Translations under genes and position numbers: made by a program
Shown here: piece after piece, positions 1-10,327 of the stretch
Layout of the letters: every line of letters begins with the position of its first letter
Position numbering within the stretch: the stretch's first letter is position 1
DNA from: a virus
IMG/VR virus record: IMGVR_UViG_3300012964_000004
Span: 1-64,000 of that record
Reading direction: 5' to 3' (one strand)
DNA length: 64,000 nucleotides
Notes under the pieces: model-generated
What the model was told of the DNA's origin: nothing
Databases searched by the model: none
The model's input: the letters and a program-made list of their open reading frames with translations, nothing else

Positions 1-2
1 CC

Positions 3-3000
3 CGTGGAGGCGGATGGGAAATTACTATCGAGAGCATGGATGAGGCCATATCCGCCAAGGTGAGTGCCGTGCTCAGCATGGATGCGGACAATCGCTTCAT
101 CCTGACGGTCAGCAAAACTGAGGAAGGGTTCGATGCACTCAGTCGGCAACGTCTGGAACGTTGGGCGCGGGACATGGGTGTCAATCGATTGGTCATTGAG
201 AACAAGACCATCAACCTGGATAAGATTGTAGATGCGCCTCGTGTTGAACCTCTGCTGAGCGGCAGTGGCATACTGGGTAGCACCACTTGGTTGGCCGATC
301 AGCATGGTCACTTGCAAGCTATCCTGCGAGCTTTTCCTGGCGCCAACGTCACTACTTCCATTCATGAGCCATTCCATGCTATCGAAGCTCTGCTGCGAGA
401 GCATGTACCAGAGGCCGCTCGCGTGCTGGATGACTGGGCAGATACAACTCTGCTGGCGATGAAAGAGAAGGACAGCCGAATGTGGAAGCAGATCTATCAA
501 AATCTGCCCCAAGAAGCTGCGCGTAGAGAAGTCAAAGCCCGAGCATTCGAGAAATACATCATCACTGCAACTGCGCCCAACAAAGAAGTGGGCAAAATCT
601 TCAAGGCAATCCGCAGTTATCTGGTCAACTTCTATCGTCTGATGAAGGACTATTTCGATGGCATTTACCTGACGCCTGAAGTGCGCAAGATCTTTGATCA
701 GATGGTAGGAGATGGTTGGAAAAAGAGCAAGGCCGACACTCTGCCTAAGCCTCCGCCGACCAAACCTAAACCGCCAGTAACTCCACCCACGCCACCGCCT
801 GTGCCTGAAACGGCGGCAGTCAAAGCGGCTAAGCCTGCCAAGGCTGCTAAAGCTGCACCCGCACCTGCACCCCCGCCGCCCAAGACGCCTGAAGAGCGCA
901 CGGCTGAATTCATTGGATTGAAACCAGCCGAGCCAGGAGCACCTCCGCCTGCAGCGGCTGAAAAGAAACCGCTCATGCCGCCGCTGGCCAAGACTAATGT
1001 GCGTGTAGTTCACTTTGCCACACCTGATCTCGAGCGATCTATTCGCAAGGATGGATTGAAGTATGCGCAGCAGGGCACATTGAAAAATGCGGCTAGAATT
1101 TACAAGCGGGCGGAGGATGTCATTCTGGTCAGCGACGATCCCCGCATGGCTGAGAAGGTTGCTTTCGTCTTTGATATTCCAAAGCGGTCTTTGAAATTCC
1201 ACAACAATCCCGAACTCGCTCCTGGAAGATTGCGCAGAGATGCACTGGTGGGTGTATACGATCCCATGGATGCCAAGGGGTTACGCAAAAAACGCTCTGA
1301 AGCTGGCAAGAGATCAGCAGCTAAACGAGCGGAGGCCAAAGCCAAGGCTGGAAAAGTAGACACCAGCGCAGCCGCCAAGACAGAAGTGCAGACAGCCGAA
1401 GAACGCACGGCTGAGTTCATCGGCCTCAAGCCGATCACGCCAGCTAAGAAAGCCAAATCCACTACACCTGCGGCGTTGGCATCCAAACCACCTGCCAAGA
1501 AAGCCAAGCCAAGAAGTGTAGAAGTACCACCTGAACCTGAAGCTCCGCCCATGACTGAGTTCGAGCGTCTATATGGTTTCAAACCTGGGGCGATCGTCAA
1601 GCCCAAACCCGAACCAGGGATAAGACCCAAGCCTGCTAAGCAAGTTGTCAAAAGGACGCCTGAAGAGATCATCGCCACACGGCTAGCAGAAGATGAGATG
1701 GAACGTACAGGTGCATTGTGGAGCCAGGGTGGGTATCTCTATCCGATGCAGAAATTGAAGAAGGACTACAGCTTGGGCGCGACCGCCCAGGATGTGCTCG
1801 ATGATCGGATCAAGAAGGGCAAACGACTGACGATCAATGAAGAGATTGACATGAGCAAGATCCGTGCCAACACTACCGCCTGGGTCAGTGAGAGCGAAGA
1901 TGTGGCAACTAAGTATGCAATAGGAGATGAACCTGTCGATCGAGTGCTCTATGCCAACTACCGCATCTTAGCCAAGGATGAGCGTGGCGGCTTGCTGATC
2001 CATTACTCGGTCAATCCACCACAGTTGCAGAGTGAATTAGCTCCCCCACCTGCCAGTGTGGAAGAACTGATAGAGGAAACACCCAAACCTGTTACCAAAG
2101 CTGTCGTTCCTTATCAGAAAGCTCTGTCTGTCACTGAGCGCAGACGCATGGATGCAGTCAGCAACGTGCTCGTAGATGAATTGCGCATCAAGGAGTCGTC
2201 AGGCCAGCCATTTTATACCAGCTTGAAAACTCTGCGAGAAGATGTTCGTAAAGCATTCACAGGTGAGACTATTGTCCCAACTGTCAAATTGCGCCGCGTA
2301 GCTGGCAAGAGGAAGAAAGTTGTACCTACTGAAAAAGAAATTGATGACGTTCTAGCTTCCATGGGTTTGGATACAGTTGAAAAACTGGCGGCTGCGAATA
2401 GGAAGATGGTTGAGAAATACGTCGAGAAGCCCTGCCAGCCGCTGGTGCGCAAGTTGCTCAAAGAAGGTCACATTCCGTATGCTTCCAACGCCTACGGCCC
2501 AGGCTGGAAGGGCGTATGGTATTACAAGAAGGGCATCAAGCGTGTGCCTGATCTGGGCAACGCCGACCCCGCCATAGGCTTCGCACCTTTGGAAGATTTG
2601 TCCTATCTCAACAAGGCACTCAAAGCTAAGAAGAAACCCAAGCCTGCCAAATTCGATCCCAATCTGGCCACTGTCCCAGGCAAGGTGAAATACAGACCTC
2701 GTGGAGCCGATCTCATGCTTTATCCTGATTTTGAGATTGCCAAGCGGGATCTGGCACTGCTTCGTTTTGGTGAGGATTGGACAAAGATGCCTGACGATCT
2801 GGTGGTTCGGCAACTCAAGATCCAATTCAATCTTGGCGATGACGCAGATGTGATGCTGAACAATGCCGAGGTTATCCAGAAATATGTGGAAGAACCTGCT
2901 CGCCCACTGGTCGAGAAGTTATTGAAGGATGGTTATCGTGTCACTAACGCCAATGCTTATGGTATTGGTAAGAAAGGTGTGTATTGGATTGATAATGCAG

Positions 3001-6000
3001 GTGTGGCTCAATTCACCGAATTACCTGATCTCAATTATCTCAGAGGTAATGCACTCTTCCAAGAAGTGGGTAGGTACAACACCCTGGCGGATCTGCTGAG
3101 TGGCCCACCCAACGAAATACAGGAAGCGCTGCTGGAATTGCTGCACGTGAACAGCGAGCGTGAGATGCTCACTAAGCTGGCGGATCTGGAGCCTGTTATT
3201 GATGATCTCTCATTCAAAATTGAAAGAGCGAATTACAAGTTGCTGTTCAAGGATTTCAATTCTGCTGAGCGGGAGGCCATCCAATTTATTGTGGACAATT
3301 ACATTCCAAGTTCGTACATTCTGCGGACGGGAGTTCCGACAAAGCCAGTCCAAAAATACATTCAGCATCGCCGTAATGCTGCGAATGAGGCTTTTGATTT
3401 CTTTGCAGTAGAGTCCATCGATATGGATGCAATTACCGACCCCAACCAATTCTTCGATGTTTTCAGACAAGGTGTAGAGAACGTTTGGAATTCGCTGCAG
3501 GGAGGTGCTCGTCCTGAGCCGAGGAGATTTAGTAGTTATGTTATGGAAATCTTGGAGCAGCGTGGTTTCGTTCCAGAAGAAATGTTGAAACTCATGTGGG
3601 GTGAACAAGCGGGCAAGCTCTTGGCAGGGGGACGCGAATTTCGCGTGATCATCTCACCTGATACTCCCGAGTTCAACAGTTTTATCAATGGCAGCAAAGT
3701 CATGGACTCGACAGGTCGAATAGTTCCAATGTATCATGCCACCCCGCGTAATTTCCGCAGTTTCTTGGTCACAGAAGATGGTGGCTACCATTTTGGTGAA
3801 TATCTCACCTCCATGGATAAGGCGCAATTCAATCCTGAGTGGTACGTGCATGGTTATTGGCTGGCAGTCAAAAATCCGATTGATATGCTTGATAGAGGCA
3901 GTTGGGGCATCCGTGCCCTGACCGAGGGCATGGCAGACGCTAAGGTTATTACTCGTGAAGTTGCAGACAAGCTACAGTTGGAAGCCTATCGCATCGCAGA
4001 CGAATACAGCCTATTGCTTCAGTTGATGAGAAAGAATACGACTGAGCCGCTGACCCGAGAAGAGGCCATCAGGATCGTCGGAGAGATGCACGATACCTTC
4101 CCAGAGGAATTGAAGAATGGCAACTTTGGTGTTGACGAACTCATGGCCACTTGGGACTACAACTTGGCGTATCAAAATAGCAGTGGCCCAACTTGGAGGG
4201 CAGTCAATATTGGCAATCGATTTGGAACCAGCAGCATCGTGTCAAAAATGAAGAGCATGGGATACGATGGTATCCACTACATCAACAATTTTGAGAACGC
4301 AGGTTCTAATTGCTGGATGGTTTTCGATCCAACCAACATCAAACGCATTGATAATTATGGAACATACGATCAAGCTAACTCAGACATTCTATTCCAAGCT
4401 GTTGACAGACGCATCACCAACGCGGAGGACAAGATAAAAGGTAGCCGATTTATGCTGGACGTGTGGACAGACAGTGTGAATGTGCTCGTCGATAACGTCC
4501 ACAATCTGTACATCGATCCGCGCACTGGTTTTCTCAATGCTGTCGCCATGGTTGAATTGCCAGAAACTTTGACTAAGCCCAACACTGCATATCTAATCGG
4601 TAATGGATTTGATTACATCTCGCGCAACTTTGGCGATGAGGCTGCGAACAGTTATCTCAATGCCCTATCTGAAGCCATGCGCGACTCGGGTCTGCCAGTG
4701 GAGGATTTCTTCCACATGGGCGGCGCTCGTTTCGTAGTGCAACTGGGTGATCCCGAGGAACTCAACCCACTTTTGGAAGCATTAGATGAAGTTCCTGCTT
4801 TCAGGCTGACAGACACCAGTGGCAAAGAATGGGAAGTTACGCTGAACGTCAGTCATTCGGATGTGCTACCCAGGAGCCAAGTAGAAACTCAATTCTATCA
4901 AGCACAGAAGCTCTCCGAACAAATCCGCGCCCAGGCTTATCAAGACTGGCTATTGAAAAATGGTGAAGTCTCCCGCTTTGCCAGCACCTATGACGCGCTG
5001 GACGGCGCAGATGAAATTGGTGCTGAGATTGCAACCCATCCATACATCAGACCAGTTGAAGAAGATCTAGAGCGCAAGAACATCCGCCCGATCGAAGCGC
5101 TCTTCCAGACAGCCGATGGAGCCAGGGTGGAAGATCAAATTGACGAGGCCTGGAGAGCCTTCACTCAAGCGCCCATCTTCACCCAAGGCAATCAGCAAGT
5201 CAGTTTGGTGGATTTCTGGGGCGTGCTATTCGGGGATGCTGAGACTATGTGGAAAGCTGGGCCGCGTGGGTTCGGCAACATAGCTGAGCGTTGGGCAGAG
5301 GATCTGCGTGTCCAAGGTCTGGTTGAGCAGGCTGAAGTGTTCAACTCGATTGCAAATTTGGCACGCAACTTTGAAGAGTATGTGGCCAGCAAAACCATTA
5401 CTCTTGATAAGATCATCCCACCGCCACTAGGCATCTGGCGCTCTGATCCAGGTTTGCGTATGTGGGTCTCCAATATGTATGGTGTTGGTTCTGAATGGAT
5501 GAAAGCTAGGAAATTACTCGAACGATGGAAGGACGATTTCAGCCGCGAGGTCTTGGAGTCACCTTATGCCGATCTGAAACTCAGTCAGGAAATGGACGAT
5601 GTTCTGACTGAGGTTGGTCGCAGGGGCGCCAAGCTCAAACAAGATATAAAGCAGGCTGCCAATTATGGTGGAGAGATCAACGGTGTGCGCATCTCGCCCG
5701 CGCATGGTGCAGTGAATGAGACCAACTTCAACATGATCGACTACACGGACTTCAACCGTTTCGATCAACTGATGAAAGACATCGTGCCCTTCTGGATGTA
5801 TCCGATCAAGTCTATTCCCTTCTGGGCTAAGACCATGCTGCAGCACCCGATCTTGGTTTCGTTCTATTACAAGTACCTGCGCTGGACGAAAATTGCTGCT
5901 CGCCAGATGGGAGCTACTACCAGCCGTGGCGAGGAATTACCATCTTTGAAAGGCTACATGCCGCTCCTGCCAGGGTTGTGGTTCAACCCGCTAGCTCCGC

Positions 6001-8447
6001 TATTCTATCGGTATGTATTCCCCAGGGTGACAGAGATACCTGAGTCCGACCCAGACATGGGGCCGCTGCAGCACATCGCCAAATTCTTCTTGGAAGATGC
6101 CAGTCTGTACGGTATCAATATCTCGCCAGTGGTCTCGGCGATCATGCAAGTCTTTCGCGATCCTTACTATCCAAAGACCAATCTAGCGTATGAATACATC
6201 GCCAAGCCTATCTTCCCCATCGAATACATCCCGCCCTTCATGGAGCGCTGGATCTTATCGAAGCTGAAGCAGGTCGCACAGGGCAAGCCTTCTACTCCCA
6301 GTCGCTTCATCGAGGAAGTGGATTGGCGCGACTATATGATTGAGCGTGAAATCCTGATGAATGCGCTGGAAAAACTCAACGCAACCACTGACACAGTGGA
6401 GAAAGAGCGGATTGGCACCGAAGCCTACAGCATTATTATCAAACCTGATCGGGAGAATGATCCGCACTGGATTGAGGCCAGGAACCATTTGGATAACAAT
6501 GATTATTTCCGCAAGATGGCGGGCATCTTCACAGGGTTCTACGTCAAAGAATTCTCGTCTGGGCAGGCTGAACTTCAAGCGCTGCGCGATGAAGTCAATG
6601 GCTTGCGAGCAGCCATCAATGATGAAGTCCAGGCGGCTCTGTTCCTGCCGTACATGAACAGCACGGATATTTACAACTTGTACACCGATCGGCGCTACCA
6701 GACGCCTGATGGTTATATCTGGAATGCCTACACCATGATCAGTTACGTGACCGATGAAGAAGGCCATCCCGCCATTGGTCAGGCGCGGCGCGACATCATC
6801 GCCCAGAAAGCCGCCGAAGATGAAGATACTCAGCAGCGCTATGAAGCTCTGCGGGTAGCTGCTGATCTGCGCGATGAGCGCTTGCGTCAGGTGCCTGTTG
6901 GAGCCGATGAATTGCTTGGCAAGATCTGGGATGAATACTTCGCAGCCGTGGACGAAATTGACCGAGACGATGAAGGCGCTCTTTATCCGCTGGCGCGGAA
7001 GGATTACATAATCGGTTACAAACCCTGGGAGATGTTTGAAGAATATGCGACAAGCAAGTGGTGGCGGGAGATCCGCAGCACCTATCCGAACTACCAGGAT
7101 GGGGAAAGTTGGGACGTTTACCAGTTGCGGTTGGAGGCCTGGTTTGACTCCCTACCCGATCTAGCTCATCATCTTGCGCCCATCTTCGAGACCTCACTGG
7201 CTTACCGTGTCTTTGACAATGAGATCAATGCGGAAGAACGCATGGATCTGGTGCCCGAATTGGTTCAAAAATTGGTCGACCAAACCAACCGCGAAGGCTA
7301 TGATAAATGGGAATTGGCAAATGACACCAGCATTGATGCCATCTGGAAGGCTTATGAAGAACTCTATCTGCGGCCTTACTATGATGCTATCAACGGTAAG
7401 AAGGATCCAGAGCGCAGTCTGGCTGAACTCGAGTTCTTGCAGACACACACTTTTGAGCCGAGCATCAATGAGATCTATAGCTGGATCCAGCAGAAATACA
7501 GACTGGATCGTTTCAGCCACGAACAAATCAGCGCTGACATCCAAGGTTTGACTTTCGCCACGCCTGATGAGATCAGCAATCTAGGCAAGACTGAGATGGA
7601 TAAGACAGCCGAGGAGGTCTGGAATATCTTGGCTTGGGCAGGCCCGCGTTCCAGCCAAAACTTCAAGGATCTGATAGCTGCCTATGAGTCCTTGGGTGGC
7701 TACGACTCGGACATCGATGTGTTCTATGCTATGAAAGGTGAACCTGGGCGCTACCCAGACCCAGAGGATTACTACAACTTCTTGGATCGGATGCGTGAGG
7801 CGGCCGAACTGGTCGGCGCTCATACGCCAACTGCAGAAGAATTGCAGACTGAGATCGATGCCAGGAATTTGAATGATGCCTTTCTCAAACTGGTGGATGC
7901 TGAACTGGGTGCCAACTTCACCCGCAACGTTCTCAACCCATACTTCTCCATGAGTTCAGACGAACGCACAGCTTGGAGAAAACAAAATAAGGAGGAATAT
8001 GCAAAAATTCGTCGATACTATGAGTTGAAAGATGCTTTTGCAGAGCTTCACCCTGAATGGGTGCCTTATTATTACCCAAGCTACATAGCTGCGGCGGCCG
8101 CAGCAGGTGGCGGCGGTGGAACCTACGCAGACTACGGCTTTTCCAACAGATCGATCTCTGCGGAAGAAGCTGCCTTCTGGATCCCAATGGGCAGACGTTC
8201 AACGTTGGAAGCTAGAGATTTGCTGATCAGCAAACTAGGTGCAGGTGGAGTTGTTGGGCGACCTTGGTGGCCTGACTCACTCAGAGCTTTGCTACACCCG
8301 ATTGCAATTCAACAAGTTGAGCAAGCTGCCAAGGGTACAATCCCGTTGCCGAAAGCAACGGTTACTTACTTGAAGAAAGTAGCGACTAAAAATCCTGAGT
8401 ATGCTACGATAATCCGTGACAATTTAGAGTTGGCGACTGGGGAGTGA
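3..8447 (+). CDS. Giant multidomain virion protein, 5'-truncated (zincin, ADP-ribosyltransferase and GGDEF-like domains)
   Basis: The frame is open from base 3. The first ATG is at 36 with only a weak ribosome site, so the gene very probably starts upstream of the window. Residues below count from that ATG. A zincin motif HEPFH lies at 110-114. It is followed by a helical block at 165-225 (FEKYI, then LTPEVRKIFDQM) typical of polyvalent-protein metallopeptidases. Pro/Ala/Lys-rich linkers follow. ART-like segments lie at about 321-411 and 559-658, and a convincing ART-PolyVal domain at 1210-1455 (VPMYHAT, WLAVKNPIDML, GYDGIHY). A degenerate GGDEF-like domain lies at 1490-1580 (DPRTGFLN, MGGARFVV). 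The rest is helical, with a hydrophobic segment near 1910-1990 and an Ala6-Gly5 linker near residue 2690. The place just before the scaffold gene suggests an internal, probably ejected, virion protein that modifies host targets. The domain reading is by eye. Confidence 0.88.
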   Translation, partial: RGGGWEITIESMDEAISAKVSAVLSMDADNRFILTVSKTEEGFDALSRQRLERWARDMGVNRLVIENKTINLDKIVDAPRVEPLLSGSGILGSTTWLADQHGHLQAILRAFPGANVTTSIHEPFHAIEALLREHVPEAARVLDDWADTTLLAMKEKDSRMWKQIYQNLPQEAARREVKARAFEKYIITATAPNKEVGKIFKAIRSYLVNFYRLMKDYFDGIYLTPEVRKIFDQMVGDGWKKSKADTLPKPPPTKPKPPVTPPTPPPVPETAAVKAAKPAKAAKAAPAPAPPPPKTPEERTAEFIGLKPAEPGAPPPAAAEKKPLMPPLAKTNVRVVHFATPDLERSIRKDGLKYAQQGTLKNAARIYKRAEDVILVSDDPRMAEKVAFVFDIPKRSLKFHNNPELAPGRLRRDALVGVYDPMDAKGLRKKRSEAGKRSAAKRAEAKAKAGKVDTSAAAKTEVQTAEERTAEFIGLKPITPAKKAKSTTPAALASKPPAKKAKPRSVEVPPEPEAPPMTEFERLYGFKPGAIVKPKPEPGIRPKPAKQVVKRTPEEIIATRLAEDEMERTGALWSQGGYLYPMQKLKKDYSLGATAQDVLDDRIKKGKRLTINEEIDMSKIRANTTAWVSESEDVATKYAIGDEPVDRVLYANYRILAKDERGGLLIHYSVNPPQLQSELAPPPASVEELIEETPKPVTKAVVPYQKALSVTERRRMDAVSNVLVDELRIKESSGQPFYTSLKTLREDVRKAFTGETIVPTVKLRRVAGKRKKVVPTEKEIDDVLASMGLDTVEKLAAANRKMVEKYVEKPCQPLVRKLLKEGHIPYASNAYGPGWKGVWYYKKGIKRVPDLGNADPAIGFAPLEDLSYLNKALKAKKKPKPAKFDPNLATVPGKVKYRPRGADLMLYPDFEIAKRDLALLRFGEDWTKMPDDLVVRQLKIQFNLGDDADVMLNNAEVIQKYVEEPARPLVEKLLKDGYRVTNANAYGIGKKGVYWIDNAGVAQFTELPDLNYLRGNALFQEVGRYNTLADLLSGPPNEIQEALLELLHVNSEREMLTKLADLEPVIDDLSFKIERANYKLLFKDFNSAEREAIQFIVDNYIPSSYILRTGVPTKPVQKYIQHRRNAANEAFDFFAVESIDMDAITDPNQFFDVFRQGVENVWNSLQGGARPEPRRFSSYVMEILEQRGFVPEEMLKLMWGEQAGKLLAGGREFRVIISPDTPEFNSFINGSKVMDSTGRIVPMYHATPRNFRSFLVTEDGGYHFGEYLTSMDKAQFNPEWYVHGYWLAVKNPIDMLDRGSWGIRALTEGMADAKVITREVADKLQLEAYRIADEYSLLLQLMRKNTTEPLTREEAIRIVGEMHDTFPEELKNGNFGVDELMATWDYNLAYQNSSGPTWRAVNIGNRFGTSSIVSKMKSMGYDGIHYINNFENAGSNCWMVFDPTNIKRIDNYGTYDQANSDILFQAVDRRITNAEDKIKGSRFMLDVWTDSVNVLVDNVHNLYIDPRTGFLNAVAMVELPETLTKPNTAYLIGNGFDYISRNFGDEAANSYLNALSEAMRDSGLPVEDFFHMGGARFVVQLGDPEELNPLLEALDEVPAFRLTDTSGKEWEVTLNVSHSDVLPRSQVETQFYQAQKLSEQIRAQAYQDWLLKNGEVSRFASTYDALDGADEIGAEIATHPYIRPVEEDLERKNIRPIEALFQTADGARVEDQIDEAWRAFTQAPIFTQGNQQVSLVDFWGVLFGDAETMWKAGPRGFGNIAERWAEDLRVQGLVEQAEVFNSIANLARNFEEYVASKTITLDKIIPPPLGIWRSDPGLRMWVSNMYGVGSEWMKARKLLERWKDDFSREVLESPYADLKLSQEMDDVLTEVGRRGAKLKQDIKQAANYGGEINGVRISPAHGAVNETNFNMIDYTDFNRFDQLMKDIVPFWMYPIKSIPFWAKTMLQHPILVSFYYKYLRWTKIAARQMGATTSRGEELPSLKGYMPLLPGLWFNPLAPLFYRYVFPRVTEIPESDPDMGPLQHIAKFFLEDASLYGINISPVVSAIMQVFRDPYYPKTNLAYEYIAKPIFPIEYIPPFMERWILSKLKQVAQGKPSTPSRFIEEVDWRDYMIEREILMNALEKLNATTDTVEKERIGTEAYSIIIKPDRENDPHWIEARNHLDNNDYFRKMAGIFTGFYVKEFSSGQAELQALRDEVNGLRAAINDEVQAALFLPYMNSTDIYNLYTDRRYQTPDGYIWNAYTMISYVTDEEGHPAIGQARRDIIAQKAAEDEDTQQRYEALRVAADLRDERLRQVPVGADELLGKIWDEYFAAVDEIDRDDEGALYPLARKDYIIGYKPWEMFEEYATSKWWREIRSTYPNYQDGESWDVYQLRLEAWFDSLPDLAHHLAPIFETSLAYRVFDNEINAEERMDLVPELVQKLVDQTNREGYDKWELANDTSIDAIWKAYEELYLRPYYDAINGKKDPERSLAELEFLQTHTFEPSINEIYSWIQQKYRLDRFSHEQISADIQGLTFATPDEISNLGKTEMDKTAEEVWNILAWAGPRSSQNFKDLIAAYESLGGYDSDIDVFYAMKGEPGRYPDPEDYYNFLDRMREAAELVGAHTPTAEELQTEIDARNLNDAFLKLVDAELGANFTRNVLNPYFSMSSDERTAWRKQNKEEYAKIRRYYELKDAFAELHPEWVPYYYPSYIAAAAAAGGGGGTYADYGFSNRSISAEEAAFWIPMGRRSTLEARDLLISKLGAGGVVGRPWWPDSLRALLHPIAIQQVEQAAKGTIPLPKATVTYLKKVATKNPEYATIIRDNLELATGE

Positions 8448-8450
8448 GTA

Positions 8451-8480
8451 TTGACCCCAGATCATACAATTTCATATAAT
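8451..8480 (+). promoter_or_regulatory. Sigma70-like promoter for scaffold/capsid genes
   Basis: TTGACC at 8451-8456 and a perfect TATAAT at 8475-8480 are 18 bases apart, directly after the stop of the giant gene and 20 bases before the scaffold start. This would give the capsid genes strong extra transcription. Confidence 0.7.
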
Positions 8481-8500
8481 GGGAAAAGGAGATAGAAACA

Positions 8501-9250
8501 ATGTTCAAGCCTGTTAGATTTGACAAACCTGATACGGGATTGGCTGATGGCGGGGGTGCAGAACCTACGCCATCAGCGCCTTCCCCACAGGGATCGGTTC
8601 CAGTAGGGACGCCTTCCCAGGTTACGCCAGATGCAGGGCCAAGTCTGCAGAAGTTGCAAGAGACACTCGCTCAGCGTGAAAAAGACATCAACAATATCAA
8701 GTCCACGCTGCAACGTCAACAAGCTGAGCAAAAGCGTCTGTGGGACGAAGAGCGTAAGCAATTACAAGAGGATCTGCGCCGAGCGCAGATGGCCAGCCTT
8801 GACGACGATGAAAGGGCTGAGTTTGTAAAAAACCTTGAATTGGAGAATGCAGGTCAGTTGCGGACGCAAGTCCAAGACTATGAACAGCAGATCCAAGAAA
8901 TGAAAGCCAAGGAAAGTTACACTCAATTCTTCATCGATCAAGGCGTGCCCGTCGATAAGCTGGTCAGGAATGATAGTCTGGATGCTCTGGTCAACTCTGG
9001 TTGGTCAGGAATTCAGGCCATCATCAAAGACCAGCAGAAAGAACTTGACATGCTCAAAAATCCCGCTCCCCCTCCTGCCACTTCTCCTACTCCAACCCCT
9101 CAAGTGCGCTCTCCGATTTCCGCCGCTCCTGCACCTGCTGGCACAGGCCCGACCTGGGCAGACCTTATCCAACGATATGGTTCGCAAGAGGAGGTGTACA
9201 GGATGGTGGAGCAAGGGGATCTCCCGCCCTCTATCATTCCAATCTCATAG
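8501..9250 (+). CDS. Putative capsid scaffolding protein
   Basis: 249 aa. A Pro/Gly-rich N-terminus (about 1-45) leads into a long charged coiled coil (about 48-155, rich in Gln, Glu, Lys and Arg). A Pro/Ala-rich linker and a short C-terminal helix (WADLIQRYGSQEEVYRMVEQ) follow. This is the usual composition of phage scaffolds, which line the procapsid and bind the shell through their C-terminus. It lies just upstream of the major capsid gene. AAAAGGAGA precedes the start. The role rests on composition and position, not on a sequence signature. Confidence 0.82.
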   Translation: MFKPVRFDKPDTGLADGGGAEPTPSAPSPQGSVPVGTPSQVTPDAGPSLQKLQETLAQREKDINNIKSTLQRQQAEQKRLWDEERKQLQEDLRRAQMASLDDDERAEFVKNLELENAGQLRTQVQDYEQQIQEMKAKESYTQFFIDQGVPVDKLVRNDSLDALVNSGWSGIQAIIKDQQKELDMLKNPAPPPATSPTPTPQVRSPISAAPAPAGTGPTWADLIQRYGSQEEVYRMVEQGDLPPSIIPIS

Positions 9251-9291
9251 AATGATGGCGGGCACCATACTAAAACTCTGGAGAAACTGAG

Positions 9292-10299
9292 ATGGCCGTT
9301 ACAATTACCACCACCACGATGTCAGACGCAATCAAGACCCAATACGAACGGCGTCTGCTCTCTCGGGCGCTCCCACGCTACGTCCATGGACGTTGGGCTA
9401 TGCGTGCCCGCCTTACCAAAAACGGCACCTATGAAGTCCGCAAATATGGCTCTCTATCTGCCGTAACCGCGCAGCTAACCGAAGGCACCACGCCTGCTGA
9501 GACGGCTGCACCAATTCCCACCCTGATCACCATGACGCCTGCGTTCTATGGTGCCTGGATGGGTTTTTCTGATCTTGTGGATCTGGAAGCCTTCGATCCA
9601 ATCTTGTCCGAAATGACCAGTATCCTGGGCGAGCAGTGTGGTCTGTCTGCCGACACGCTAGTCCGCAACGAAATAGTCACAGACTCGACCATCAGCTACT
9701 CAGGTGGTCAATCTGGAGTTGCCACCCTGGACAGCCCTGCCCACGACTTGAGTTACACCGATCTCATCAAGGAATACGCCTATCTCGAAGCCGAAAGTGC
9801 CCTGCCTGTAGATGGTGAGGATTTCATTCTCATCATCCACCCGCACACCTATGCCACGCTCATGCTGGATCCCACATTCGTCAACCTCCTGATCCAGGAG
9901 GCTCCAGCCACAGCGATCCGCAACGGCTACATCGGGCGCCTCTTGCGCATGAAGATCTTCGTGTCATCCAACGTTACCGAGTGGGCGGATGTTGGCGTTG
10001 GCAGTACCACAGATGTGTATGCCGCGATCTTGATCGGTCGTGAGTCGTACTGCATCTTAGGCATGACAGGCTATCCTGAACCCGCTTCGGTTGACAACCA
10101 AGGCCCAGACGGTCGCCCGCTGACGGGCAACAAGATGCGCCCTGTGGAAGTTATTGCGAAGCCCGTTGGTTCGGCTGGCGCTGCTGATCCCCTCAATCAG
10201 CGTGGATCATTGGCTTGGAAGATGAGCCTGACCACCGAAGTTCTGAACAGTGCCTGGATCCGCTGCATCAAACACACCAACGTATTCAGCGATCTGTAA
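9292..10299 (+). CDS. Major capsid protein, N4-gp56 family
   Basis: 335 aa, normal for the family. The N-terminus (TTTTMSDAIKTQYERRLLSR), the LTEGTTPAET stretch near residue 62 and the following TMTPAFYGAWMGFSDLVDLE segment fit N4-gp56-type HK97-fold capsid proteins. No protease is visible nearby and no cleaved delta domain is apparent, since scaffolding is a separate gene. The gene follows the scaffold by 41 bases, with a GGAGAAACTG leader. Confidence 0.93.
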   Translation: MAVTITTTTMSDAIKTQYERRLLSRALPRYVHGRWAMRARLTKNGTYEVRKYGSLSAVTAQLTEGTTPAETAAPIPTLITMTPAFYGAWMGFSDLVDLEAFDPILSEMTSILGEQCGLSADTLVRNEIVTDSTISYSGGQSGVATLDSPAHDLSYTDLIKEYAYLEAESALPVDGEDFILIIHPHTYATLMLDPTFVNLLIQEAPATAIRNGYIGRLLRMKIFVSSNVTEWADVGVGSTTDVYAAILIGRESYCILGMTGYPEPASVDNQGPDGRPLTGNKMRPVEVIAKPVGSAGAADPLNQRGSLAWKMSLTTEVLNSAWIRCIKHTNVFSDL

Positions 10300-10327
10300 G
10301 CCGAGCGTCTCATAGGAGAACAATATA

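Noticed and set aside
698-1678. Minus-strand frames of 97 and 192 codons opposite the giant gene
   Set aside because: They mirror the Pro/Ala/Lys-rich linkers on the plus strand, have no start signals and break gene order.
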